From contig JALWNK010000073.1 of NCBI GenBank assembly GCA_026995935.1, positions 17,726 to 81,725 on the forward strand: a stretch of 64,000 nucleotides of DNA, read 5' to 3'. The position numbers were made by a program, and so were the translations under genes. The stretch comes from Deltaproteobacteria bacterium (lineage in GTDB: Bacteria > Desulfobacterota > Dissulfuribacteria > Dissulfuribacterales > QOAL01). The first letter of the stretch is position 1. Each line of letters starts with the position of its first letter. The notes beneath the pieces are model-generated. The model did not search any database. It was not told the DNA's origin and saw nothing but the letters and a program-made list of their open reading frames with translations. Below are positions 25,557-35,455 of this stretch, in pieces.

Positions 25557-26624
25557 TCAGGCCTCCCTGCCTTTTCTGTTCTTTTCCACAAGTTTCACAA
25601 CCCGGTCGGCAAGTTCAAAAAAGGGGCTGGATGCCTCGCTCTCCTCAAGGGCCACTGGTCGGCCCTCATCCCCACCCAGCCTTATCTCCGGTTCAATGGG
25701 GATTTTTGCAAGAAGTGGCAGTTTAAAGGCCCTTGCCATCTTTTCACCTCCACCACTTCCAAAGATGTCCATAACCTCTTCCCTTCCAGGAACCTTAAGA
25801 TAGGACATATTCTCAACTATCCCTAGGATGGGAATCTGGTTTTTTAGAAAAAGGCCAACCGATCTCCGCACGTCAGAAAGGGCCACCTTTTGAGGAGTGG
25901 TGACGATTATTACGCCCTTGATGGGGATGGTGGTTGCAACGGTAAGTGGAGCATCTCCTGTCCCGGGAGGAAGATCCACAATTAGATAATCAAGTTCTCC
26001 CCAGGCAACATGCCCAAGAAATTCCTTTATGGCCTTGTTTACAAGGGGTCCCCTCCAGACTATAGGGGTCCCCTCTCCTGCCAAGGTGCCAGTGGACATC
26101 ATCTTTATTCCATATTTTTCAAGGGGAAAGAGCATGCCCCTGGAACCCAATGGCCTCTCCTTGATTCCAAGCATTATGGGAATATCTGGTCCGTGCATGT
26201 CGGCATCAAGGATCCCCACCTTGTACCCCCTTTTGGCAAGGGCCGCTGCAAGGTTGACAGAAACGGTGCTCTTGCCTACCCCACCCTTGCCGCTGGCAAC
26301 TGCTATAACGTTTTTAACCCCCTTCATTCCTTCCATTTCAGAAGGCTCCTGACCAAAGAGCCTGGCCCTTTCTGCCGAGGTCATGGTGGTTAGCACAACG
26401 CTCACTTCCTGAACGCCAGGGATGGTCGAAACCGCCTTTTTTACGTCTTCCTTGATCTTTTCCTTAAGAGGACAGCCCGCCATGGTAAGGGCAATGGTTA
26501 CCCGTACATTTGGACCTGCTATCTCCACGTCTTTCACCATTCCAAGATCAACCAATGACCTGTTAAGCTCAGGATCATTCACCTGCCTCAGTGCATTAAT
26601 TACTTGCTCCCTGGTAACAGACAT
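25557..26624 (-). CDS. Mrp/ApbC-type P-loop ATPase with MIP18 domain, no CxxC
   Basis: A 355-residue Fe-S cluster carrier-type ATPase. The N-terminal MIP18/DUF59 domain (about 5-80) is followed by a deviant Walker A, SGKGGVGKSTVSVN, and YLIVDLPPGTGD. Where Mrp proteins usually carry a CxxC that holds a bridging 4Fe-4S cluster (ENMS-x-x-x-C-x-x-C), this one reads ENMSYLKVPGREEVMDIFG, with no cysteine. The start is ATG 26624 with GGAG upstream; a TTG alternative lies at 26639. The missing cysteines question the usual cluster-transfer role. Confidence 0.88.
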   Translation of the reverse strand: MSVTREQVINALRQVNDPELNRSLVDLGMVKDVEIAGPNVRVTIALTMAGCPLKEKIKEDVKKAVSTIPGVQEVSVVLTTMTSAERARLFGQEPSEMEGMKGVKNVIAVASGKGGVGKSTVSVNLAAALAKRGYKVGILDADMHGPDIPIMLGIKERPLGSRGMLFPLEKYGIKMMSTGTLAGEGTPIVWRGPLVNKAIKEFLGHVAWGELDYLIVDLPPGTGDAPLTVATTIPIKGVIIVTTPQKVALSDVRRSVGLFLKNQIPILGIVENMSYLKVPGREEVMDIFGSGGGEKMARAFKLPLLAKIPIEPEIRLGGDEGRPVALEESEASSPFFELADRVVKLVEKNRKGREA

Positions 26625-26682
26625 TTTCACAGTCTCCAAAGCGTCTTATATTTATGGTAACCTTAACATGGATAATGAGCTT

Positions 26683-27438
26683 ATGGCAAAAAAAAAGCAG
26701 CGGCTGGACATAGTTTTGAAACAAAGGGGACTTGTGGAATCACGGGCTAAGGCCCAAGCCATGATCATGGCGGGGGCCGTATGCGTAAACGGGAAAGCCG
26801 TTTCCAAGGCAGGGCATCTTGTATGTCAGGACGATGAGATTATCTTAAAGGGCAAGGTTTGCCCCTTTGTCAGCAGGGGCGGGATTAAGTTGGATGCTGC
26901 CCTTAAACATTTTGAAATAGATGTGGACTCAAGGGTGTGCATGGACGTTGGGGCCTCTACCGGTGGATTTACAGACTGCCTCCTTCAAAATGGCGCCCGT
27001 TTGGTCTATGCTGTAGATGTGGGCTATGGTCAGCTGGACTGGTCGCTCAGAAACAGGAAAGATGTGATAAACCTGGAGAAGACGAACATTCGCCATGTGG
27101 AAAGGGATCTATTTGATCCGGCCCCTGAAATTGCCACTGTCGATGTCTCGTTCATTTCGTTAAAGACGGTTATTCCTGCAGTTTTACCCTTGATGTCCGG
27201 GAGTTATTTCCAGATTGTGGCCCTTATAAAGCCGCAATTTGAGGCAGGGCCCAAAAGGGTCGGTAAAGGTGGTATTGTAAGAAGTGAAGAGGTGAGAAGA
27301 GAGGTGGTTGAAGATTTGACTGATTTTTTTTCCAAGGAGCTTGGCCTTCATGTTCACGGATTAATAGAGTCACCCATTTCAGGAGCAAAGGGGAACAGAG
27401 AATACCTGGTATACCTCACAAAGGGAGTTAAATTATAG
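26683..27438 (+). CDS. tlyA: TlyA family rRNA 2'-O-methyltransferase
   Basis: A 251-residue protein with an N-terminal S4 RNA-binding domain (RLDIVLKQRGLVESRAKAQA) and an FtsJ-like methyltransferase domain. The latter has the SAM motif DVGASTGGFTDCLL and the KPQFEAGP motif. TlyA proteins methylate ribose in rRNA, and some are also annotated as haemolysins. ATG 26683 starts just before the S4 domain; ATG 26668 in the same frame is an alternative. The open frame extends upstream over mrp without conserved content. clpS follows 2 bases later. Confidence 0.9.
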   Translation: MAKKKQRLDIVLKQRGLVESRAKAQAMIMAGAVCVNGKAVSKAGHLVCQDDEIILKGKVCPFVSRGGIKLDAALKHFEIDVDSRVCMDVGASTGGFTDCLLQNGARLVYAVDVGYGQLDWSLRNRKDVINLEKTNIRHVERDLFDPAPEIATVDVSFISLKTVIPAVLPLMSGSYFQIVALIKPQFEAGPKRVGKGGIVRSEEVRREVVEDLTDFFSKELGLHVHGLIESPISGAKGNREYLVYLTKGVKL

Positions 27439-27440
27439 AT

Positions 27441-27749
27441 ATGTCAAAGACAGACTTTGACATAAAAGGTAAAGAAAAGGTCAAGGATGAGATAAAGGAG
27501 CCCCCAAAGTACAGGGTGCTTCTTCATAATGATGACTACACCACCATGGACTTTGTGGTGAAGATATTGGAAGAGGTCTTCCATAAAAGCCCATCAGAGG
27601 CCACGGCCATAATGCTCCATGTCCATAACAGGGGTGTAGGAGAATGTGGCGTGTATCCTGCAGAGATCGCTGAGACAAAGGTTGACATTGTACATGCCAG
27701 GGCAAGGGCTGCTGGATTTCCGCTTCTTGCAACCATGGAAAGGATTTAA
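27441..27749 (+). CDS. clpS: ClpS protease adaptor
   Basis: A 102-residue adaptor that delivers N-degron substrates to ClpAP. Its core, YRVLLHNDDYTTMDFVVKIL, contains the NDDYT residues that line the N-degron pocket. MLHVHNRGVGECGVYPAEIAETK completes the domain. It lies 34 bases before clpA, as is usual. Confidence 0.95.
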   Translation: MSKTDFDIKGKEKVKDEIKEPPKYRVLLHNDDYTTMDFVVKILEEVFHKSPSEATAIMLHVHNRGVGECGVYPAEIAETKVDIVHARARAAGFPLLATMERI

Positions 27750-27783
27750 TTATAAACTGGAAAGACAACAATAAGAGGTAATC

Positions 27784-30054
27784 ATGATTAGCAAGGATGT
27801 AGAACTTATGCTGGGAGCCGCTGCAAGGGAGGCCCATGTGCGAAACCACGAGTACCTTTCCCTTGAGCACCTCCTTTTTGCAATAATTCATCATGAGAAG
27901 GGTGAAGAGCTAATAACCGCCTGTGGAGGTGATCTTAAAAGGCTTAAGATGAGGATTGAAAATTTCTTTAACACCCACCTTGAGCAGCTGTCCAGTGGGA
28001 AAAACGAAACCCCCCAGCCCACTACCTCTCTCCAGCGTGTTCTTCAAAAGACAATAATGCACGTACAGTCTGCAGGAAAGGAGGAGGCTGACATAGGAGA
28101 TCTTTTGAGCGCACTTATGACAGAAGAAAATTCCTACGCAGTCTATTTTCTAAAGCAGGAAGGAATTAGCAGGCTTGATATTCTGAATTACATCTCTCAT
28201 GGCATTGCCAAGGTTGGAAGCTCCTCCTTTCAGCCAAAGGAACCCAAGGAACAGGAACAGCAGGACGAAAGCGGCAGAGTGAGTGAGACCACAAGGTCTG
28301 ATTCATGCCTTGCCAGGTTTACTGTAAATCTTGGGGAAAAGGCGGCCTCTGGAAAGATAGATCCCTTGATAGGCAGGGATCAGGAGATCGAGCGCACCAT
28401 GCAGATCCTTTGCAGGCGCAGGAAGAACAACCCCATCTTTGTTGGCGACCCTGGAGTGGGTAAGACTGCGCTTGCAGAGGGACTTGCCTGGAAAATCTGG
28501 AAGGGAGAGGTTCCCCCTGCCCTTAAGGACGTTGAGATATATGCCCTGGACCTGGGGGCACTGCTTGCAGGAACCAAGTACAGGGGTGAATTCGAGCAGA
28601 GGCTCAAGGATGTTATCCAGGAACTTACCACCAAGGACAATGCAATCCTTTTTATAGATGAAATACACACAATAGTTGGAGCAGGCGCCACAAGCGGAGG
28701 CTCCCTTGATGCTTCAAACATATTAAAACCGGTGCTGGCAAGCGGGGACATCAGGTGTATCGGTTCCACCACCTACGAAGAGTTCAGAAACTTCTTTGAA
28801 AAGGATCGTGCCCTTTCACGCCGTTTCCAGAAAATCGATGTAAAGGAACCCTCAGTGGACGAGACCGTAAAGATACTCCACGGACTTAAACGTCACTATC
28901 AGGATCATCACAACGTCAAGTACACAAAGAGTGCGTTAAAGGCGGCTGCTGAACTGTCTGCCCGTTACATCGGGGACAGGCATCTGCCAGATAAGGCCAT
29001 AGATATCATTGACGAGGCCGCAGCCCTCATAAGGCTTAACAGGCCAGTAAATGAAGGGCCTGCAACCGTTACGGTGAGACATGTTGAAAACGTCATAGCC
29101 AAGATGGCCAACATTCCGGCAAAGAACCTTACCAAGTCCGACATCGCAAGGCTTGAAGAACTGGAACCTGCTTTAAAGTCAGTGGTCTTCGGTCAGGACA
29201 GCGCCATTAAAACCGTGGTTAAGGCCATCAAGAGGTCAAGGGCGGGGCTCACCCATCCGGATAAGCCCATTGGCTCCTTCCTATTCACCGGGCCGACTGG
29301 TGTAGGAAAGACCGAGCTTGCCAGGCAGACGGCCAAGGTCCTTGGTATCCATTTTCAGCGTTTTGACATGAGCGAGTATATGGAAAAACACGCAGTTGCA
29401 CGCCTAATAGGTGCCCCACCGGGATACGTGGGCTTTGACCAGGGAGGCCTTCTGACAGAGGCCATAAGAAAGCATCCCTTTTGCGTGCTTCTCCTTGATG
29501 AAATAGAAAAGGCACACCAGGACATCTTCAACATACTTCTCCAGGTCATGGACTATGCGAAACTTACCGATAACACAGGTAGGAGCGCTGACTTTAAGCA
29601 TGTGATCCTTATCATGACCTCTAACATAGGGGCAAGAGAAATGGAGGCCACGGCCATTGGTTTTGTGGCGGGCAAAAAAGATGACAGGAAACAGAAGGGT
29701 TTTAATGCGGTCAAGAAGCTCTTCAGCCCTGAATTCAGAAACAGGCTGGACGCAGTAGTCCAGTTCAGCAACCTTACCCCTGATGTCATGGAACAGGTTG
29801 TGGATAAGCTCATGGACGAGGTGAAGAACCAGATAGCCGACAAAAAAATCGCCATAGAGCTCAGCCCCGAAGCCAGAAAATGGCTTGCAAGAGAAGGTTT
29901 TGATTCAAAGCATGGGGCCAGGCCCCTGGGAAGACTCATCCAGGAAAAGGTCAAGGATCCCATTGCTGACGCCATGCTCTTTGGCGGGCTGAAACCTGGC
30001 ATGAAGGTTACGGTAGCAGAGGATGACACAGAAGGGGTCAGGATAGACTATTAA
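27784..30054 (+). CDS. clpA: ATP-dependent Clp protease ATP-binding subunit ClpA
   Basis: A 756-residue AAA+ unfoldase that feeds ClpP. It has an N-terminal Clp_N double repeat (ELMLGAAAREAHVRNHEYLSLEHL). D1 follows with GDPGVGKT and VDEIHTIVGAG-type motifs (FIDEIHTIVGAG here), then D2 with GPTGVGKTELARQ and LLLDEIEKAH. The C-terminal ClpB_D2-small domain is complete. The linker at about 155-180 is Glu/Gln-rich. Cotranscribed with clpS; clpP is not in the window. Confidence 0.96.
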   Translation: MISKDVELMLGAAAREAHVRNHEYLSLEHLLFAIIHHEKGEELITACGGDLKRLKMRIENFFNTHLEQLSSGKNETPQPTTSLQRVLQKTIMHVQSAGKEEADIGDLLSALMTEENSYAVYFLKQEGISRLDILNYISHGIAKVGSSSFQPKEPKEQEQQDESGRVSETTRSDSCLARFTVNLGEKAASGKIDPLIGRDQEIERTMQILCRRRKNNPIFVGDPGVGKTALAEGLAWKIWKGEVPPALKDVEIYALDLGALLAGTKYRGEFEQRLKDVIQELTTKDNAILFIDEIHTIVGAGATSGGSLDASNILKPVLASGDIRCIGSTTYEEFRNFFEKDRALSRRFQKIDVKEPSVDETVKILHGLKRHYQDHHNVKYTKSALKAAAELSARYIGDRHLPDKAIDIIDEAAALIRLNRPVNEGPATVTVRHVENVIAKMANIPAKNLTKSDIARLEELEPALKSVVFGQDSAIKTVVKAIKRSRAGLTHPDKPIGSFLFTGPTGVGKTELARQTAKVLGIHFQRFDMSEYMEKHAVARLIGAPPGYVGFDQGGLLTEAIRKHPFCVLLLDEIEKAHQDIFNILLQVMDYAKLTDNTGRSADFKHVILIMTSNIGAREMEATAIGFVAGKKDDRKQKGFNAVKKLFSPEFRNRLDAVVQFSNLTPDVMEQVVDKLMDEVKNQIADKKIAIELSPEARKWLAREGFDSKHGARPLGRLIQEKVKDPIADAMLFGGLKPGMKVTVAEDDTEGVRIDY

Positions 30055-30116
30055 CCTGGCCAACTGCTGAGACAGATGCTAAAGTCGTACGCCACTTAAT
30101 CTGGAGAAGGCTTGCC

Positions 30117-32681
30117 ATGCCCATAATTCGTACCATAACAATCAGCCCGAATCTTCCCGAAAGTCTTCGACCCCTCATTCGGCTTGCAAAAAACCTCTGG
30201 TGGACCTGGACCCCAGAGGCCATCTTCCTCTTCAAGGACATGGATACTGACTTGTGGGAAAGCACAGGTCACAATCCCATAGCAATGCTTGGGGCCATAG
30301 AGCAGCCGCGTCTTGAGGAACTGGAGAGGGACGAGGTGTTTCTTGCAAGGATGGATTCCGTCCTTGAGGAGCTTGATCGTTACCTCAACTCCCAAACCTG
30401 GTTCAACAAGGTTTCCTCTCCGGACAACAAGGGCCATATAGCCTATTTTTCTGCTGAGTTTGGCCTTCATGAGTGTTTGCCCCTTTATTCAGGCGGTCTT
30501 GGAATACTTGCAGGAGACCACACCAAATCGGCCAGCGACCTTGGACTTCCAATGCGTGGTATTGGCCTTCTGTACAAACATGGCTATTTTCAGCAATACC
30601 TGAATCCGGACGGCTGGCAGCTTGAGACCTATCCCACAAACGACTTTCACAACATGCCCCTTTCGCCAGTAAAGGACAAGGACGGCAATCAGGTCATGAT
30701 ACAGGTGGACATGGATGGCCGGACCGTCTACTGCAAGGCATGGGAAATCGTTGTGGGGCGAGTAAAGATATACATGCTGGATACAGACGTTGCCTTAAAC
30801 ACCAAAAGCGACAGGCAGATTACCTCCCACCTCTATGGCGGAAGCATTGAAACAAGGCTTCAGCAGGAGATAATCCTTGGCAGGGGCGGAATAAGGCTCC
30901 TTAGAACCTTGGGCGAAGTTCCTTCGGTCTGCCACATGAACGAAGGCCACTCTGCCTTCATGGCCATTGAGAGGCTTCTCCAGCTGATACAAAACGAAAA
31001 CCTCACCTTTGACGAGGCCCTGGAGGCTGTGAGGGCCACAAGTGTCTTCACCACACATACGCCAGTTCCCGCAGGAATAGACCGGTTTCCCGTGGATCTT
31101 ATTAAAAGGTACTTTTCCAGGACCGCGGACGAACTTGGAATTGGAATAAACAGCTTCCTTGATCTTGGACGCATTACCCCGGGAAATCAGGCAGAAGATT
31201 TCTGTATGGCGGTCCTTGCCATAAAGATGGCCTCCCAGACAAACGGTGTCAGCAAACTCCACGGAGAGGTCTCCCGCAACATGTGGGCAAACATATGGCC
31301 ACGGATTCCAAAGCATGAGGTGCCAATTACCCACGTGACAAACGGTGTCCACACCCTCGGCTGGCTTTCAAGAGAGATGTCCCGTCTTTATGAACGCTAC
31401 CTTGGCTCTAGATGGATTGATGAGCCCACAAATCACAACATCTGGAAAAGGGTTGAGCATATTGCAGACTTTGAACTTTGGCGAAGCCGTGAAAGGCTTA
31501 GGGACCGTCTTATCTCCTTTGCCCGAAGAAGGCTCAAGAAACAGCTTGAGGCCAAGGGCGCTCCCAAATACCAATTAAAAATGGCGGACGAGGTCCTTGA
31601 TCCGGAGGCCCTCACCATTGGTTTTGCAAGAAGATTTGCAACATACAAGAGGGCCACCCTCTTGTTTAAGGACGAAAAGCGGCTCACCCAGATACTCACT
31701 AATCCGTCACGGCCCGTGCAGATTATCTTTAGCGGAAAGGCCCATCCAAAGGACAAGGAGGGAAAAGAGCTTATTCATACTGTTATTCAAATGGCCAACA
31801 AGCCGGAGCTAAGGAACCACATTGTCTTTATTGAAAACTACGACATAGAGGTGGCGAGATACCTTGTCCAGGGTGTGGATGTCTGGCTGAACACCCCCAG
31901 ACGGCCCATGGAGGCAAGTGGTACAAGTGGCATGAAGGTGACAGCCAACGGCGGGATAAATCTGAGCATCCTGGATGGGTGGTGGGTTGAGGCCTACAAC
32001 GGGAAAAACGGGTGGGCCATTGGGGCAGGAGAAGAGTACACAGACTACAGGTACCAGGACGAGGTGGAGAGCAGACTCCTTTACGAGCTCCTTGAAAACA
32101 CGGTTGTTCCCCTCTTCTACAGCAGGTCTGCCCATGGAATTCCGTCCGGCTGGGTGGAGATGATGAAAAATTCCATTCAGACCATATGCCCCTTTTTCAA
32201 CACCAACAGGATGGTTGAGGAATATTCAACCAAGTTCTATCTGCCAAATGCTGCCAGATGGAGCACCTTTCTAAAGACCCAGTGGAAGGAGGCCAGGGAG
32301 CTTTCACACTGGAAAAAGCGCATCTACTCCCTCTGGCACCTTGTCCGAATCGTGGACGTAAATCTGCCAGCAAGTAACTCTCCAAAGGTGGGAGACAGGA
32401 TTCCTATTACAGCGGTTATACATCTAGGCGAGCTTTCCCCAGAGGAGGTGCGGGTGGATGCATACATAGGTCACCTTGATGAAAAGGGTGAGCTTGCGGA
32501 CGGCCATCCCTTACCTCTTATTTATACTGGAGAAAAGAACGAACAGGGCTATGTCTTCAGGGGAAATCTCCTTTGCCTTTCAAGCGGCCAGATTGGTTTT
32601 ACGGTCAGGTGTTATCCGTACAGAAAGGAGCTTGCCCACCCCTTTGAACTTGGGCTTTTGACCTGGTGGGACAGTAACTGA
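30117..32681 (+). CDS. glgP: Alpha-glucan phosphorylase (GT35, long form)
   Basis: An 854-residue glycogen/maltodextrin phosphorylase releasing glucose-1-phosphate. Its N-terminal DUF3417 extension (RPLIRLAKNLWWTWTPEA) marks the thermophile-type long form. The PLP lysine lies in RRPMEASGTSGMKVTANGG. The start has GGAGAAGG seven bases upstream. It lies 62 bases after clpA with no visible terminator between them, so read-through is possible. Confidence 0.94.
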   Translation: MPIIRTITISPNLPESLRPLIRLAKNLWWTWTPEAIFLFKDMDTDLWESTGHNPIAMLGAIEQPRLEELERDEVFLARMDSVLEELDRYLNSQTWFNKVSSPDNKGHIAYFSAEFGLHECLPLYSGGLGILAGDHTKSASDLGLPMRGIGLLYKHGYFQQYLNPDGWQLETYPTNDFHNMPLSPVKDKDGNQVMIQVDMDGRTVYCKAWEIVVGRVKIYMLDTDVALNTKSDRQITSHLYGGSIETRLQQEIILGRGGIRLLRTLGEVPSVCHMNEGHSAFMAIERLLQLIQNENLTFDEALEAVRATSVFTTHTPVPAGIDRFPVDLIKRYFSRTADELGIGINSFLDLGRITPGNQAEDFCMAVLAIKMASQTNGVSKLHGEVSRNMWANIWPRIPKHEVPITHVTNGVHTLGWLSREMSRLYERYLGSRWIDEPTNHNIWKRVEHIADFELWRSRERLRDRLISFARRRLKKQLEAKGAPKYQLKMADEVLDPEALTIGFARRFATYKRATLLFKDEKRLTQILTNPSRPVQIIFSGKAHPKDKEGKELIHTVIQMANKPELRNHIVFIENYDIEVARYLVQGVDVWLNTPRRPMEASGTSGMKVTANGGINLSILDGWWVEAYNGKNGWAIGAGEEYTDYRYQDEVESRLLYELLENTVVPLFYSRSAHGIPSGWVEMMKNSIQTICPFFNTNRMVEEYSTKFYLPNAARWSTFLKTQWKEARELSHWKKRIYSLWHLVRIVDVNLPASNSPKVGDRIPITAVIHLGELSPEEVRVDAYIGHLDEKGELADGHPLPLIYTGEKNEQGYVFRGNLLCLSSGQIGFTVRCYPYRKELAHPFELGLLTWWDSN

Positions 32682-32693
32682 TAAAAATCCAAT

Positions 32694-32725
32694 AAAAAAG
32701 GCGGGTAATAACCCGCCTTATTATT
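32694..32725. terminator. Bidirectional terminator between glgP and adk
   Basis: AAGGCGGGT (32698-32706) pairs with ACCCGCCTT (32711-32719) around loop AATA. An A-run lies before it and a T-rich run after it, so it can stop transcription from both convergent genes. Confidence 0.85.
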
Positions 32726-32748
32726 TTTCGTTCCTGACAACAGCTTAC

Positions 32749-33420
<672 letters not shown>

Positions 33421-33508
33421 TCACACTATTTTCAACGAAATATATATGCCAATATTTAGAAAAAGCAAATATTTATTTTGGCCTTTTTATGGTTTAAGCT
33501 ACTGCGCC

Positions 33509-34057
33509 ATGGAAAAGACGTCCAGATGTCCCAAAACCTTTACCATTATTATTGAGTCCATTGACTCTTTAAATGAATTTATTGGGAAGTCAGTGTCGTG
33601 GCTAAGCTTCGTGCTTGTTCTTCTTGTCACAATCGATGTAGTGATGCGTTACGGTTTTAACATAAGCTTTGTCTCCCTTGAGGAAATGCAGTGGCATCTC
33701 TACGCCCTCATCTTTCTGCTAGGTGCAGGCTACACCCTCAGGCATAATGGTCATGTGCGGGTTGACGTCATATACCAGAGGCTGCCTAAACGTATCAGGG
33801 CCTTTATCAACGTTATAGGTGTTCTATTTTTTCTTTTTCCTGGATGCTACCTGGTAATAAAGACATCCATTCCCTTTGTGCATTCCTCATGGCTAATGAA
33901 TGAAGGGTCCGCTGATCCTGGAGGCCTTCCTGGAAGATACATTTTAAAGGCAGTTGTACCCATTGCCTTTGTTCTCCTTGCCATACAGGGCCTTTCCATG
34001 CTGCTTAAAAACATCTGTATCTTTCTTTGGCTAGACCTTAAAAAAGAGGAAGGCTGA
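33509..34057 (+). CDS. TRAP transporter small permease DctQ
   Basis: A 182-residue four-helix membrane protein of the DctQ family. FVLVLLVTIDVVMRYGFN is the typical first-helix signature, with LEEMQWHLYALIFLLGAGYTL next. The frame is open further upstream, and ATG 33446 is an alternative. I chose ATG 33509, though neither start has a convincing SD. dctM follows after 3 bases. Confidence 0.85.
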   Translation: MEKTSRCPKTFTIIIESIDSLNEFIGKSVSWLSFVLVLLVTIDVVMRYGFNISFVSLEEMQWHLYALIFLLGAGYTLRHNGHVRVDVIYQRLPKRIRAFINVIGVLFFLFPGCYLVIKTSIPFVHSSWLMNEGSADPGGLPGRYILKAVVPIAFVLLAIQGLSMLLKNICIFLWLDLKKEEG

Positions 34058-34060
34058 CAA

Positions 34061-35380
34061 ATGGACTACCTTGCTGCGTGGATGTTTCTCACCCTCACAA
34101 TCCTTTTGCTGGTGGGCTTTCCTGTGGCCTTTACCCTTCTTGGGACCGCTCTGTTTTTTGGGCTTATAGGTTTTGGATGGGACTTTTTCAACCTGCTTCC
34201 AATGCGTATCTGGGGCGTCATAACAAACTTCACCCTTGTTGCAGTACCGCTTTTCATATTCATGGGGGTAATGCTTGAACGTTCTGGCATCGCCTCAGAC
34301 CTTCTAAAATCCATGGGAATGGCCTTTGGAAGAATACGGGGAGGTCTAGCGGTCTCGGTGGTGGTGGTGGGTGCGCTCCTCGGGGCATCCACTGGAATTG
34401 TTGGGGCAACGGTTGTGACCATGGGGCTTTTGGCCCTGCCAACAATGATGGAATACGGTTACAGAAACGAGCTCTCAACAGGCACAATCGCATCATCCGG
34501 GACCCTTGGGCAGATAATTCCGCCAAGCATAGTGCTCGTACTCTTGGGTGACATTATTGGGGTGTCGGTCGGGGACCTGTTCATTGGGGCCGTGATACCA
34601 GGCCTGATCCTGGTTGCCTTGTACATCCTCTACATCCTGGTGATTTCCTTTCTGCATCCTCAGTGGGCGCCACCTGTAAGGGACGCCCGTTTTATTGAGA
34701 GGGGTAAGTCCTTCTGGCTCTACCTGCTTAAGTCCCTGGTGCCTCCCCTGGCACTCATGGTGGCGGTTTTAGGTTCCATATTTGCCGGCATTGCCACCCC
34801 AACGGAGGCTGCAGGGGTTGGGGCAACAGGGGCAACTATCTTGTGCATTTTAAACAGGAAATTCAACATCCAGGTGCTCAAGACCGTCATGGAGACTACA
34901 GTACAGCTTACCAGCATGGTGTTCATTATCCTGGTTGGAGCAGCTGCTTTTGGACTAGTCTTCAGGGGCCTTGGGGGTGACATGGTTCTCAGGGAGTTTG
35001 TCTCGCATCTACCCTTTGGCAAGTGGGGTGTGCTTCTGACCGTCATGGCTGTGGTCTTTATTGCCGGATTCTTCCTGGATTTTATTGAGATCACCTTCAT
35101 TCACATACCGGTGCTTGCGCCAATTATGAAGGCGGCGGGATTTGACCCGGTGTGGTTCGCCATTCTTTTTGCCATGAACCTCCAGACATCTTTCCTCACT
35201 CCTCCCTTTGGTTTTTCCCTCTTTTATCTAAAGGGTGTGGCCCCTCCTGAGGTCTCCACCCTTGAAATCTATAGGGGCATAGTACCTTTCGTGTTGATCC
35301 AGCTGCTTGGCCTTGCCATAGTTATCTTTTTTCCTGAAACGGCTACCTGGCTGCCTCACTTCTTTGATTCCCTAAGATAA
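34061..35380 (+). CDS. TRAP transporter large permease DctM
   Basis: A 439-residue, roughly 12-helix DctM/GltP-type permease. Signatures are ASTGIVGATVVTMGLLALPTM and GTLGQIIPPSIVLVLLGDIIGVSVGDLFIGAVIPG. It works with DctQ and a periplasmic binding protein in sodium-driven uptake. It is coupled to dctQ (3-base gap) and converges on the binding-protein gene. Confidence 0.93.
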   Translation: MDYLAAWMFLTLTILLLVGFPVAFTLLGTALFFGLIGFGWDFFNLLPMRIWGVITNFTLVAVPLFIFMGVMLERSGIASDLLKSMGMAFGRIRGGLAVSVVVVGALLGASTGIVGATVVTMGLLALPTMMEYGYRNELSTGTIASSGTLGQIIPPSIVLVLLGDIIGVSVGDLFIGAVIPGLILVALYILYILVISFLHPQWAPPVRDARFIERGKSFWLYLLKSLVPPLALMVAVLGSIFAGIATPTEAAGVGATGATILCILNRKFNIQVLKTVMETTVQLTSMVFIILVGAAAFGLVFRGLGGDMVLREFVSHLPFGKWGVLLTVMAVVFIAGFFLDFIEITFIHIPVLAPIMKAAGFDPVWFAILFAMNLQTSFLTPPFGFSLFYLKGVAPPEVSTLEIYRGIVPFVLIQLLGLAIVIFFPETATWLPHFFDSLR

Positions 35381-35394
35381 CGATCCATGGATTT

Positions 35395-35427
35395 AAAAAA
35401 AACAAAAGGGGGCAATTAAGGCCCCCT
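35395..35427 (-). terminator. Terminator of the binding-protein gene
   Basis: AGGGGGC (35407-35413) pairs with GCCCCCT (35421-35427). Read on the minus strand the stem is followed by a long T-rich run, so it ends the dctP-type transcript. On the plus strand there is no T-tract, so it would stop dctM transcripts less well. Confidence 0.7.
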
Positions 35428-35455
35428 AAAAATTACTTTCTGATTCAACAACTCT

